A stretch of 25,163 nucleotides of DNA from Coemansia sp. RSA 1804. Its lineage: Eukaryota; Kickxellomycota; Kickxellomycetes; Kickxellales; Kickxellaceae. Below, one piece after another: positions 1 to 8,402 of the stretch (position 1 is the first letter of the stretch; each line of letters begins with the position of its first letter). The notes under the pieces are model-generated. The model was not told the DNA's origin, did no database searches, and was given only the letters and a program-made list of their open reading frames with translations. The stretch lies in assembly GCA_027578815.1 (NCBI GenBank), contig JANBTH010000226.1, positions 1 through 25,163 of the forward strand, written 5' to 3'. The translations under genes and the position numbers were made by a program.

Positions 1-779
1 CCCAGACTGGTGTGCTGGAGATCCTTGTGCGACCAGCCGTGCGCCTCGTCAATGAAGCCATGCTCGGTAAAGGTGTTAAAGAGGCCCCAAACCATGATGG
101 TAGCGCTGTCGTAGAGCTCGGGCGACCGCCCAAACCGCTTCAGCCATGGCATGGCCAGGCGCGTCAGAAGCAGCAGCCAAACACCATACGCCAGGAACGA
201 GCTGCCCATAATCAGATGCGCAAGGCATTGGCCGTAGTACCCGTCGTAGCAGTAACCCAGCCACGCAACAACGCCCAGCAGAATCTGCACATACGTGGCG
301 ATAACCATCACCACCGCCATGATCTTGTGCGCAATCTTGATGAACGGCCGCGCACGGTCGTTGAAGCGCTTCTCTGTGTGCAGCTTCAGATACACACCGG
401 CGCCCAGCTGCCCCGCCAGCAGCCACAGCATGAACCAGCTGAACTTGCTGTGTGCGTTATCCGGGAACGCACGCCCGCCGTGCGCATGTCCAAGCACAAA
501 CCCAATCACTGCCATAACGCCGCCCGCCGCCTGCACCGGGACGTGCCATCTGTTCTTCTTCAGCCCCAGCACAAGTCCCACCGGAAACACCGCCCCAAAC
601 GCAATCGACATCAGAAAGATGTGCGCCTTGAGCACTCCGCCGATGGGCTCTCCCGCATCAAAGTTCATGTTGGCGCCACCGTGGTGGTCATGTCCAAGTG
701 CTGGTGCTGCTACGCATCCTAGCACCAGCACTGCCGCAAGCGCCAGTCGCGCTCCCGGCCCTATTGATATAGCTCGCAT
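1..779 (-). CDS. YTP1: YTP1-like multi-pass membrane protein (DUF2427 + Ytp1 domain), C-terminus outside window
   Basis: A continuous minus-strand frame of 259 codons runs from an ATG at 779 off the left edge. An in-frame stop at 834-836 confirms the start. Residues 1-29 look like a signal peptide (hydrophobic core 12-28, probable cleavage after ALG), followed by a His-rich HDHHGG. About five hydrophobic segments follow, near residues 50-73, 77-98, 113-133, 150-176 and 184-207. They include conserved His in AHIFLM, AHKIM and AHLIMG, as in the fungal DUF2427 (cytochrome b561-like) region. The last visible part contains PELYDS, FNTFTEH and HKDLQHTS, the hallmark of the Ytp1 C-terminal domain. 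Yeast Ytp1 is about 460 residues, so roughly half is present. The molecular function of the family is unknown; haem binding by the His residues is only inferred. Confidence 0.85.
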   Translation of the reverse strand, partial: MRAISIGPGARLALAAVLVLGCVAAPALGHDHHGGANMNFDAGEPIGGVLKAHIFLMSIAFGAVFPVGLVLGLKKNRWHVPVQAAGGVMAVIGFVLGHAHGGRAFPDNAHSKFSWFMLWLLAGQLGAGVYLKLHTEKRFNDRARPFIKIAHKIMAVVMVIATYVQILLGVVAWLGYCYDGYYGQCLAHLIMGSSFLAYGVWLLLLTRLAMPWLKRFGRSPELYDSATIMVWGLFNTFTEHGFIDEAHGWSHKDLQHTSL

Positions 780-1037
780 GAGTGCGTTTCTCGACGCTCC
801 AGCCCACAGCCGAACACCCTTTGATGTCTTTGGTCAGCCTTGCCTCGTTGAGAAGCACTTGTGCACTCTTCTCAGCCGAATGCGTGTATCGCAGTAGCAG
901 CTAGCTAGCTTTCTCCCTATCTGGTGTGGAAAGGCACTTGCGCAAGGTCCACTGCTGTTTTGTGTGTGGCCTAGGCAAGCAGTATTACCTGATGCGGGGA
1001 AGTGAGAAGAGGGGAGATAATCTATCTATATATCAAT

Positions 1038-1083
<46 letters not shown>

Positions 1084-1799
1084 CGATGTTAAGCGGGGCG
1101 ATAAAGACAAAAATAGCAACCACGAGAGAAAGGTACAGCGAAAAAGCTCTAAAAGTAATAACAAATAAAGCAGAAAGAAAAACAGAAAGAAAAAGAAAAA
1201 AGCGGATGCGGCTTGCGGGAAAAAAAAAATGGAAAGTGGAATGACTGCAAGCACGATACTAAATCAGCCAACCACGCTGTCCGCACCATATCGTTATTTT
1301 ACACAAAATTGAAATTGGTATTTATCTCCAGCACGCTACAATGGCAATGTGTCCTGGAGACTGCGGGATCTCAAACGCTCAGAATCCTCTGCCTCACTTT
1401 CCCCATCTGGCATCGTCCAAAACAAAGTGGAACGACAACCTTCTTCTCTTCTGCAGACTGAGCAGAGATTTGCGTGCAGCTCCGTCAGCAAGAAGCCTAA
1501 AAGATCATTGCAATGCCAAGATTAACAAACAAGCCGAAAAGTGGAGATAAAAGAATGAAGAAAAGTCATCAATGCAGCAAAAAAAAGCAGCGCCAGTGTG
1601 GTGATCGGCGCCCATTATCCACCAGCACAGCGTATTTGCCACAAAAAGAGCAACCTGGCTGGTGCGGCTGGCGATGGGAGATAAGCTTTCACCCGTCTTC
1701 TTTTCTTTCCAATATCCAGCCCACTCCTCCCTATCCCTCTAGATCTCGCATCTGACGACCAGACGACCGCTCCTCCCACCACAAACCACCACCGCCACC
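780..1799. promoter_or_regulatory. Divergent intergenic region between YTP1-like gene and MED22
   Basis: About 1.0 kb separates two divergently transcribed genes and must hold both promoters. It contains a GGCT tetranucleotide array (1037-1084), then an A-rich purine stretch (about 1105-1235) and short poly-A runs near 1220 and 1580. The last 60 bases before MED22 are C-rich and end in repeated ACC triplets, giving a strong Kozak context. Short open frames here are low-complexity translations, with no recognisable protein and no convincing splice pattern. Confidence 0.55.
1037..1084. repeat. GGCT tetranucleotide microsatellite
   Basis: Ten uninterrupted GCTG units occupy 1041-1080, flanked by an imperfect TCTG before and GCTC after, giving about 48 bases of period-4 repeat. 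It lies in the YTP1/MED22 intergenic region, about 260 bases upstream of the YTP1-like start. It reads as Gly-Trp-Leu-Ala on one strand and Gln-Pro-Ala-Ser on the other, which explains the spurious open frames here. Confidence 0.95.
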
Positions 1800-2474
1800 A
1801 TGTTCAGACGTGTTCGCAGTGATGATCCGGCCGCGCTTGCCGCTAAAAAGCACCTTGCAAAAAGCGACAATGCAGAAGCTGAAGCACGGCTTAACAAGCG
1901 GCTGGAGATCGAGGTTGACCAGCTTCTCAATTCCTTTGGCGAGATAATACATGCCAGCAGGGTCCATAACCGGGATATCAGCGGCATACTTGCTGGCATG
2001 CGGCCCCCGCAGAGACGAAGCAATGCCAGGGTGGCTGATGCCGCACAGACTGCAGATGACCAGAACGACGACATTGACGAGGATGGCGACAACAACGATG
2101 ACATGTTTGGAAGCGACAACGATGAGGACGCCGCCAGCCCCGAGGACACCGCAGCCGCCGACGCCGGGAGTCGGGCAAGAACAGAACCAACAAAGGACAA
2201 GTACGTCGTGGCGCAGGAGGCCTATAGCGCACAGACGAGAGCTGCAACAATGGTCCGATCGGTGGAGAACCTGCTTGCCATGGTGGCCGACATTAAGCGC
2301 GCCTATCTTGTCAACGACACGACCACGCTAACGGCCATGGCGGACTGCCGCCGCAAGGCTCTCGAGTCCCGCACTCGGGCCACTCGTAGCGAGATAGAGG
2401 AGTTGGGTGCCGCACTTGACACTGCTGTGCGTGAGCTGGAGACCGTGTATTACAACTCAAAATTTGTAAACTGA
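1800..2474 (+). CDS. MED22: Mediator complex subunit 22 (Surf5/Srb6 family)
   Basis: A 224-residue protein starts at an ATG in a strong Kozak context (GCCACCATGT). MED22 is a head-module subunit of the Mediator co-activator that bridges activators and RNA polymerase II in the nucleus. Residues 30-56 (LNKRLEIEVDQLLNSFGEII) match the first Surf5 helix. Residues 138-190 match the second block, where animal MED22 reads RAANIVRAGESL and this one reads RAATMVRSVENL followed by a VADIKRAYLVND segment. The C-terminus, with YYNSKF, matches the family's YYSSRY. Yeast Srb6 is 121 residues and the animal protein about 140-200. The extra length is mostly an Asp/Asn-rich, probably disordered loop at about residues 82-130. 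PFA4 converges from the other side, with stops 130 bases apart. Confidence 0.92.
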   Translation: MFRRVRSDDPAALAAKKHLAKSDNAEAEARLNKRLEIEVDQLLNSFGEIIHASRVHNRDISGILAGMRPPQRRSNARVADAAQTADDQNDDIDEDGDNNDDMFGSDNDEDAASPEDTAAADAGSRARTEPTKDKYVVAQEAYSAQTRAATMVRSVENLLAMVADIKRAYLVNDTTTLTAMADCRRKALESRTRATRSEIEELGAALDTAVRELETVYYNSKFVN

Positions 2475-2603
2475 TGCTGTTGAGGTGGAGATGTTCCTTT
2501 GAGTTTTTTTTACAATAGTATTCAATTGTGTGTATCAAACATCGGCGCCAATTGCAACGGCAACAGGCCTCAAATAAGTAAACGAAAATAAACCTCGTGT
2601 ATC
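2475..2603. terminator. Convergent 3' region of MED22 and PFA4
   Basis: Only 129 bases separate the two stop codons. A plus-strand AATAAA at 2587-2592 is a plausible MED22 polyadenylation signal. It lies 12 bases from the PFA4 stop, so MED22 cleavage would fall inside the PFA4 coding region and the two mRNAs probably overlap at their 3' ends. I see no AATAAA on the minus strand for PFA4. Confidence 0.45.
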
Positions 2604-4109
2604 TTATTCCACCTTTAGCGATCTGGCATTTGGTGCTTTTGTCTGCAAAAGAGGAATGTCGTCGTCGCTGTCATAGCCATCGGCAATTGTGGCACCTCCA
2701 GCTCTGGCTTCTGCAGTGGTGTAGTCGGACAGTTTGTCATTGTAGCCGCTGCGCTGCCGAGCAGCTGTGAAGACGCTGCGACGCTGAAGCGCACTCGCAG
2801 CACTGCCACGCGACGCAATCCCAGCAGCCTCTGGACGCCCAGGCAAACTGACGCCCGTCGAATGCGTGGCTGTCTGTTTCATTCCAGCAAAGTCGTCGTC
2901 GCTGTCATAATCGTCATCTTCATTGTCCCAATTTCCATCGCCAGAGGCGCTCTTGTCATCATCCTTGCCGCTATCCATGAACCCCGTAAGGACTCCGCCA
3001 CGTTTGTTGTGCGACTCGCCACTTTCACCGCCACACTCGAGCGCTCCAGGATCCATCGACGGGTTGTATTGGCGAATAACCGTCTCTCCGTCGTCGTCTA
3101 CCTCGGCCACAACCCTGACGCCGCCAGGTGTGCTGTATATGGCTTTGGGCTCCATTGGGTTGCAGCGCTGCTCAACTGCCTCGGATGCGCCAGCCTCGCG
3201 TGTGTAGCCGGATGGAGGCCAATAGACCGGAGGAGTTAGATCGTCGCTGATAGGAAAGTCAAGCCCCGTGCCAGCCGCTGAGACGGGCAGCCACCAGAGC
3301 CACGGGGTTTCACCAAACACCGCATTAAAATTTCGCAGCAGCCCTAGATCGTACGGATACGGCGCTGGCTTGCACTTCTTGGCCTTGATCAGGCGTGCAA
3401 CGCGGTCTTTCTCGCGAGATTCAATGGTGGTTGTGTTGCAGCCCACAAGATAGACGTGGTATCCGCTTAGGATACCCACAAACACCAGAACAATCCCCGA
3501 TAGCGTGATGTTGATGATGAGAAAGGCCACTTCGATCTGTGTAGGCTGGCGCACGTAGTAAGTACCGTTGATCGAGTCCACAACCAGCTCATACAGCCGC
3601 AGGGCATGAAGCAGAATGGCCATGCAGCAGGTAACATCGACTGTGTACACGAAACGCAGAAAGTGCGCCTGGTTGCGAAAGCCCACGCAGTTGTTTGTCC
3701 ACGGACAGTGGTGGTCCATTTTAAGCACGCAACGGTCGCAGTCCGAGCAGTGGTGCGCGCGTGGCGGTTTGAATCCCTTGCACAGCCGACAGTACCGGGG
3801 CTTCATTGTATCACGCTTAAGCTCGTACACGTTGGCGCCGTCCAGTGGCGGTTCCCATCCAAGAGGGACGTGGCCGGGCGCAACAGTCACTGCCAGGTAG
3901 TAGTTGTAAAGCAGCAAGTGCAGAAGAAAGTTGAACACGCCCAAGACCACCAGCGATCTTGGCGAGGCGCCTCCGAGATAATCCCAGAAAACAAACACCT
4001 GGCTGGTGTATCCAATGAAGCCGATCAGCAGGGACACGCCCCAGACGTAGAGCTTGCCAACATCGAATTCGGCGTCGTACACATTCTTGTCAGTCGCTGA
4101 AGAAGCCAT
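2604..4109 (-). CDS. PFA4: DHHC palmitoyltransferase, Pfa4 type
   Basis: A 501-residue protein S-acyltransferase, probably in the ER membrane. The chosen start is the Met at 4109, because the family begins shortly before the first membrane helix; an in-frame ATG at 4199 would add 30 residues. Membrane segments lie near residues 20-41, 52-75, 151-173 and 193-217. The zinc-binding Cys-rich domain spans about 107-150, with C107, C110, H120, C121, C124, C127 and the catalytic D132-H-H-C135. A TTIE motif at 227-230 corresponds to the family TTxE. Yeast Pfa4 (378 residues) palmitoylates chitin synthase Chs3 for ER exit. The extra C-terminal tail is acidic and disordered, carries YDSDDD at 401-406 and 479-484, and has an acidic dileucine-like DDIPLL at 483-488. 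Transcription diverges from MCD4. Confidence 0.9.
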   Translation of the reverse strand: MASSATDKNVYDAEFDVGKLYVWGVSLLIGFIGYTSQVFVFWDYLGGASPRSLVVLGVFNFLLHLLLYNYYLAVTVAPGHVPLGWEPPLDGANVYELKRDTMKPRYCRLCKGFKPPRAHHCSDCDRCVLKMDHHCPWTNNCVGFRNQAHFLRFVYTVDVTCCMAILLHALRLYELVVDSINGTYYVRQPTQIEVAFLIINITLSGIVLVFVGILSGYHVYLVGCNTTTIESREKDRVARLIKAKKCKPAPYPYDLGLLRNFNAVFGETPWLWWLPVSAAGTGLDFPISDDLTPPVYWPPSGYTREAGASEAVEQRCNPMEPKAIYSTPGGVRVVAEVDDDGETVIRQYNPSMDPGALECGGESGESHNKRGGVLTGFMDSGKDDDKSASGDGNWDNEDDDYDSDDDFAGMKQTATHSTGVSLPGRPEAAGIASRGSAASALQRRSVFTAARQRSGYNDKLSDYTTAEARAGGATIADGYDSDDDIPLLQTKAPNARSLKVE

Positions 4110-4282
4110 ATGCAAAACACTTGCTTGGTCAATGCTATTCTGTAGACCCAATGTGACAACCAGAAAAAGCGTATGTGGAGAAAAAGATGGAGACTGCACA
4201 ATAGCTCGAGTAAAGTGAGGTGGGGAAAGCCAGCTAGCCGTGCCACGGTATACAGTGGTAGTAATGTGCTATGCTTTGATAC

Positions 4283-4324
4283 AAATGTAAATGTAAATGT
4301 AAAAGTAAAAGTGTAAGTGTAAAT
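4283..4324. repeat. Degenerate hexanucleotide tandem repeat
   Basis: Three AAATGT units (4283-4300) are followed by two AAAAGT units (4301-4312), one GTAAGT (4313-4318) and a partial GTAAAT. The array lies in the PFA4/MCD4 divergent promoter, about 175 bases upstream of the PFA4 start. Confidence 0.85.
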
Positions 4325-4638
4325 AATGTGTAAAATAAAAATAGCGCACACGGAGAGAGAAGAACAAGAAAGTAGAAGCAGTGGAGTTGGCAAGAATGGA
4401 ATGAAAATGCTGGGAGAAGAAAATGGCCGCATATGCCCTCTCAATACATGCGCTGAAATTTGTCCCCGCACACACGCTCAGTTGCTTGTAAGCCATGTGC
4501 GCTCTGCACGAATCAAGCTCCAGCCAAAGTAGATCCACAACCAGTTTCCAAGCCGTTCAGTGGTTTTGCTTTGCTGGGCTAGAGTTTCATTTGTTTTTAT
4601 CTTTCCTTCTTTTTTTTTCGTTTTATACACATTCACAC

Positions 4639-4692
4639 ATGCTCGTCACCCTGGTTCCGGTTGTTTGCATAATATTACTCGCTGCTGTTTGA
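4639..4692 (+). other. Possible 17-codon upstream ORF before MCD4
   Basis: ATG at 4639 opens a 17-codon frame, ending in TGA at 4690-4692, 29 bases before the MCD4 ATG and in another frame. The peptide is almost wholly hydrophobic (MLVTLVPVVCIILLAAV). It matters only if the MCD4 mRNA starts upstream of 4639, which the sequence cannot show. Confidence 0.25.
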
Positions 4693-4721
4693 CGTGAAAA
4701 GAAAGAAAGGACGCATCGGCC

Positions 4722-7694
4722 ATGATACCAGCCTCGCGCAATGGGGTGCTGCTCATTGGAGTGGTGTTCCACCTTATTTACCTGTGGAGCATCTTTGACA
4801 TTTACTTCCGCTCGCCGCTAGTGCACGGAATGACGCCACACAAGGTCAATCTCAAGGCGCCAGCAAAACGGCTGGTCCTCTTTGTTGCGGATGGGCTGCG
4901 TGCCGACAAGATTTACAGCCCGTACAGCAACGTGACATCGGGCGAGGATGAGGAGCTGGCGCCGTTTCTGCTGGGCAAGCTGCGCACTGAGGGGTCGTGG
5001 GGCGTCTCGCACACGCGCATGCCAACAGAGAGCCGGCCTGGGCACGTAGCGGCAATTGCGGGGTTCTATGAGGATGTCAGCGCGGTGACGAAGGGGTGGA
5101 AGATGAATCCGGTCGAGTTTGACAGCGTCTTCAACGAAAGTCGCCACACATGGTCGTTCGGATCGCCAGACATTCTCCCGATGTTTGCGCATGGCGCGTC
5201 AGACAAGTCGCGCGTCGACACGTACATGTATCCACCAGAGTTTGAGGACTTTTCTGGCAACGGCGACCGCCTGGACAAATGGGTGTTCAAACGCGCGGAT
5301 CGGTTCTTTGAGAGCGCATCAGTTGCCGGGTCAGAACTCCACCGTGCAATGCACAGCGATCAGATTGTGTTCTTCTTTCACCTTCTGGGGATCGATTCCA
5401 ACGGCCACACCTTCAAGCCATACTCTGAGGAGTACCTCAACAACATCAGGCTGATTGATCAAGGGATCGCGCGGCTTGTGGCACAGTTCGAGGAGTATTA
5501 TGCCAGCGATGCGCAGACGGCGTATGTGTTCACAGCAGATCACGGCATGAACAACCTTGGCGCGCATGGCGATGGCCACCCCGACAACACGCGCACGCCG
5601 CTCATTGTATGGGGCGCTGGAGTTGCAAAGCCCGCCGCAGTGCCGGCTGGCGCAACAGCACCCGGACACGATGGGTTCTCAAGCGGATGGGGGCTTGACC
5701 AGCTCGAGCGCAAGGACGTCAACCAAGCTGACATTGCGCCGCTTATGGCATCGCTTGTAGGGCTGAACTTTCCGCTCAACTCCGTAGGCACCCTGCCGCT
5801 CGGCTACCTCGATGCCAGCGACGAGTTCAAGGCCAACGCTGCGCTGGTCAATGCGCTGCAGGTGCTGGAGCAGTACCAGGTCAAGCACAGCCAGAAGAAA
5901 GCGACGGAAATGTTCTTCAAGCCGTTTGCGCCCATGCACGAGCCCGATAACATGCCTGACCACGCTCTCGCGCGGATCCGCAGTCTGATCGATTCGAAGC
6001 GCTACAAGGATGCCGAGGCCGAGAGTATGAAGCTCATTGCACGGTGTCTCGAGGGACTGCGGTACTTTCAGCGCTACGATTGGCTGCTGCTTCGGTCGAT
6101 TGTGTCGATGGGATATCTTGGCTGGATTGCATACAGCCTGCTGTTCATCTTCAGAGAGTATGTTCTTCCAGCAACAGCTGCTCAGCAGCCGTACCGCTCT
6201 GAGAGAGCGCGGGCGATTGGCGTCGTGGGACTGGTGATCTTTGCGCTGTTTGCCGCAATGTTCTGCCGCCAAAAGTCGCCTGCCATGTACTATGCGTATG
6301 CGGCCTTTCCTGTGTACTTTTGGACGGAGACGCTTCAGCAGACGCCGCTTGTGCAGCAGGCCGTCGCCAGCTATCTAAATTTGTCTATCCGCTGGCAGCC
6401 GCTTGCATTTATTGTCGGCTACGTCGCAGTTCTCGAGGCGCTTGTATACGCTTTCTTTGACCGGCGCGTGTACACGGCAGCATTTATACTGCTGGCTGTC
6501 TTCTGGCCGCTGACGGTCTCGGCCAAATTCCGCCGCAAGCACTCGCCACTGCTTGCGATGTGGGCTGTGTTCTGCACGCTCACATCCGCCTTCACGTTGC
6601 TTCCTGTTGAACGCAACCGCCACCTCGGGCTTGTGATTGCTGGTGGTCTGCTCATCGCCGCCAGCGGACTGTATGCCTGGTACCGCAGCGCTGCCTTTGT
6701 CCTGCCGCCGACAGGCGTATCTGCAAAGCGCGTACGCAGCGCTGTTGCCTTTGACCGCCTTATAATCCTTGTCGAGGCTCTGCTTGTTGGCGCCGCCGCA
6801 ATCCTCGGCCCAGTCACGTCAAAGGTAACCAAAGAGCGTGGTCATCTACCGCGGCATTACCAGCTTGCCTGCTGGGCCATTCTTGTTGTTTCGACGCTGC
6901 TACCATTGCTGCATGGCTCCAGACTCAACACCGGTGCTCGCGACCAGCACTTCTTGTATCGTCTTGTGACCATTTACGTGGCCTTTGCCGCGCCCTTTGT
7001 TCTGCTAACAGTGTCCTACGAGAGCATATTCTACTTTTGCTACTCCATCGTGCTTCTTCTGTGGCTGGCAATCGAGCGTGCGCTATACCACGAGCGCGCC
7101 GAGGATCGGCTTTTGGCCCCAGCTGAACAAACACGCCTTTCTCGTCTGCCGTCAAGCCAGGCTGCCGTTGACGATGACCGCCGGTTGCCCAACGGCGGCG
7201 GAATTGCTGGGCATGGTCGCGCTCTGGAGCTGAGCGACTTGCGCACGGGAATCATGTTTCTGTTTTTTGTGAACGTTGCTTTCTTTGGTACCGGCAACGT
7301 GGCGTCGCTAGCGTCGTTCTATCTGGACTCCGTCTATCGACTCATTACCGTGTTCGATCCGTTTCTGATGGGTGTGCTCCTGCTGTTCAAGATCTTTATT
7401 CCGTTTTTCCTCGTGTCGGCTGTTTTTGGCGTCCTCAGCCGCAGTCTCGAGCTTCCGCCCTTCAGCCTCTTCCTCTTCGTGCTCAGCACTACAGATGTCA
7501 TGACTGTCAACTTCTTCTTCCTTGTCCGTGACGATGGCAGCTGGCTTGACATTGGCATGAGCATCAGCCATTTCTGTATTTCGGGCCTGTTTGTTCTGTT
7601 CACCATTGTCCTGTTTGTCCTGAGCCATGCCCTGGTCGGCAAGGTACTAATTCCGGCCTCCTCCGCATCGAAGCCGCTGCAGAAACAGCGCTAG
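4722..7694 (+). CDS. MCD4: GPI ethanolamine phosphate transferase 1 (Mcd4/PIG-N)
   Basis: A 990-residue ER membrane enzyme that transfers ethanolamine phosphate to the first mannose of GPI anchor precursors. Residues 8-28 form an N-terminal membrane anchor. The lumenal alkaline-phosphatase-superfamily domain spans about 50-330. Visible metal and catalytic motifs are VADGLRAD (D57), MPTESRPGH (presumed nucleophile T102), GIDSNGHT (D225, H229), TADHG (D273, H274) and GDGHP (H286). The C-terminal half (about 455-975) carries many hydrophobic helices, matching the PigN C-terminal domain. Length is close to yeast Mcd4 (919) and human PIG-N (931), so it looks complete and intron-free. A loop rich in charged residues near 795-830 is probably lineage-specific. 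It diverges from PFA4 and converges on OPA3, with only 90 bases between the stops. Confidence 0.96.
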   Translation: MIPASRNGVLLIGVVFHLIYLWSIFDIYFRSPLVHGMTPHKVNLKAPAKRLVLFVADGLRADKIYSPYSNVTSGEDEELAPFLLGKLRTEGSWGVSHTRMPTESRPGHVAAIAGFYEDVSAVTKGWKMNPVEFDSVFNESRHTWSFGSPDILPMFAHGASDKSRVDTYMYPPEFEDFSGNGDRLDKWVFKRADRFFESASVAGSELHRAMHSDQIVFFFHLLGIDSNGHTFKPYSEEYLNNIRLIDQGIARLVAQFEEYYASDAQTAYVFTADHGMNNLGAHGDGHPDNTRTPLIVWGAGVAKPAAVPAGATAPGHDGFSSGWGLDQLERKDVNQADIAPLMASLVGLNFPLNSVGTLPLGYLDASDEFKANAALVNALQVLEQYQVKHSQKKATEMFFKPFAPMHEPDNMPDHALARIRSLIDSKRYKDAEAESMKLIARCLEGLRYFQRYDWLLLRSIVSMGYLGWIAYSLLFIFREYVLPATAAQQPYRSERARAIGVVGLVIFALFAAMFCRQKSPAMYYAYAAFPVYFWTETLQQTPLVQQAVASYLNLSIRWQPLAFIVGYVAVLEALVYAFFDRRVYTAAFILLAVFWPLTVSAKFRRKHSPLLAMWAVFCTLTSAFTLLPVERNRHLGLVIAGGLLIAASGLYAWYRSAAFVLPPTGVSAKRVRSAVAFDRLIILVEALLVGAAAILGPVTSKVTKERGHLPRHYQLACWAILVVSTLLPLLHGSRLNTGARDQHFLYRLVTIYVAFAAPFVLLTVSYESIFYFCYSIVLLLWLAIERALYHERAEDRLLAPAEQTRLSRLPSSQAAVDDDRRLPNGGGIAGHGRALELSDLRTGIMFLFFVNVAFFGTGNVASLASFYLDSVYRLITVFDPFLMGVLLLFKIFIPFFLVSAVFGVLSRSLELPPFSLFLFVLSTTDVMTVNFFFLVRDDGSWLDIGMSISHFCISGLFVLFTIVLFVLSHALVGKVLIPASSASKPLQKQR

Positions 7695-7784
7695 ACTTTG
7701 CTTTTCTGTTTTTGTTTACAAACGCCAATGGATATGAATCTAATATGCAATCTGAGAAACAGATGAAAAGGAGAGAAGCAGCCG

Positions 7785-8402
7785 CTACTCTGTCTGGCGC
7801 TTGCCTACTGGCGTTGAGGAAGCCAGGTCAATGCTTTCGCCGCTAGAAAACCGGTCAACCATAGCTTGCGTGATATCTGGCGGCGTGTGGCCGCGCTGCG
7901 TGTGGAATCTGTCTATGTCTTTGCCTAAAACATGCATCAGAATTGTGCTCAGACTTGTCGTCTCCTCAGCCAGCCCCTCGACCTGCGCTGCCAGCTGATC
8001 ACGCTCCCGTCGGAGCTCCTGCAGACCTTCCTGGAGGCCCTGTACCCTTCCTTCCACAACATCCAGCCTATCGTCAACCGCATCGCGTCTCCTCTGTGCC
8101 TGGTTTCGGCTCCGCATCTGCTCAGCAAATATCAACGACAGTGCCACGCCAAATATGAACGCTTCGCCCAGAAAGTTTGCGCCCGCATCAATCGCCCGCG
8201 CATCATTTAGCGGCCGGATCTTCTCTTTCTTGTATCCAAGTATGTTCATCTTCCACGTCATCTCTGTTCGGTGCGCTAGCTGCGCGACATTGATGCACAG
8301 CGACCGGAACACATCGTGCGACTTTGCTTGCTGCTTCAGTGCGTTGGCAACTGGCTTTGAAAGGGTGCGAAATAGCAAGGACGCGATTTTGAACGAGCTC
8401 AT
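7785..8402 (-). CDS. OPA3: OPA3-like mitochondrial protein
   Basis: A 205-residue protein of the OPA3 family, associated with mitochondrial membranes. In humans it is linked to optic atrophy and 3-methylglutaconic aciduria; its biochemical activity is unknown. The start at 8402 gives the family-like N-terminus MSSFKIASLLFRTLSKPVAN. An in-frame ATG five codons upstream (8417) is less likely. The block QAKSHDVFR and the core at about residues 70-95 (ALDAG-like IDAGANFLGEAFIFGVAL then FAE) are diagnostic. Residues 97-150 form a charged heptad-like coiled coil, as in fungal OPA3 homologues. A Ser-rich tail follows. It converges with MCD4 and diverges from ATP3. Confidence 0.9.
   Translation of the reverse strand: MSSFKIASLLFRTLSKPVANALKQQAKSHDVFRSLCINVAQLAHRTEMTWKMNILGYKKEKIRPLNDARAIDAGANFLGEAFIFGVALSLIFAEQMRSRNQAQRRRDAVDDRLDVVEGRVQGLQEGLQELRRERDQLAAQVEGLAEETTSLSTILMHVLGKDIDRFHTQRGHTPPDITQAMVDRFSSGESIDLASSTPVGKRQTE

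Larger units (their letters stand above)
4110..4721. promoter_or_regulatory. Divergent promoter region of PFA4 and MCD4
   Basis: About 610 bases hold both promoters. There is a degenerate hexamer array at 4283-4324, purine-rich stretches near 4340-4430, and a T-rich tract near 4590-4625. A TTTTATAC element near 4620 lies about 100 bases before the MCD4 ATG and could act as its TATA box. A 17-codon upstream open frame (4639-4692) sits between that element and the MCD4 start. Confidence 0.5.

Noticed and set aside
12..897. Plus-strand open frames over the YTP1-like gene
   Set aside because: The minus-strand frame gives a clear signal peptide, membrane helices and Ytp1 motifs; the plus-strand products are low-complexity.
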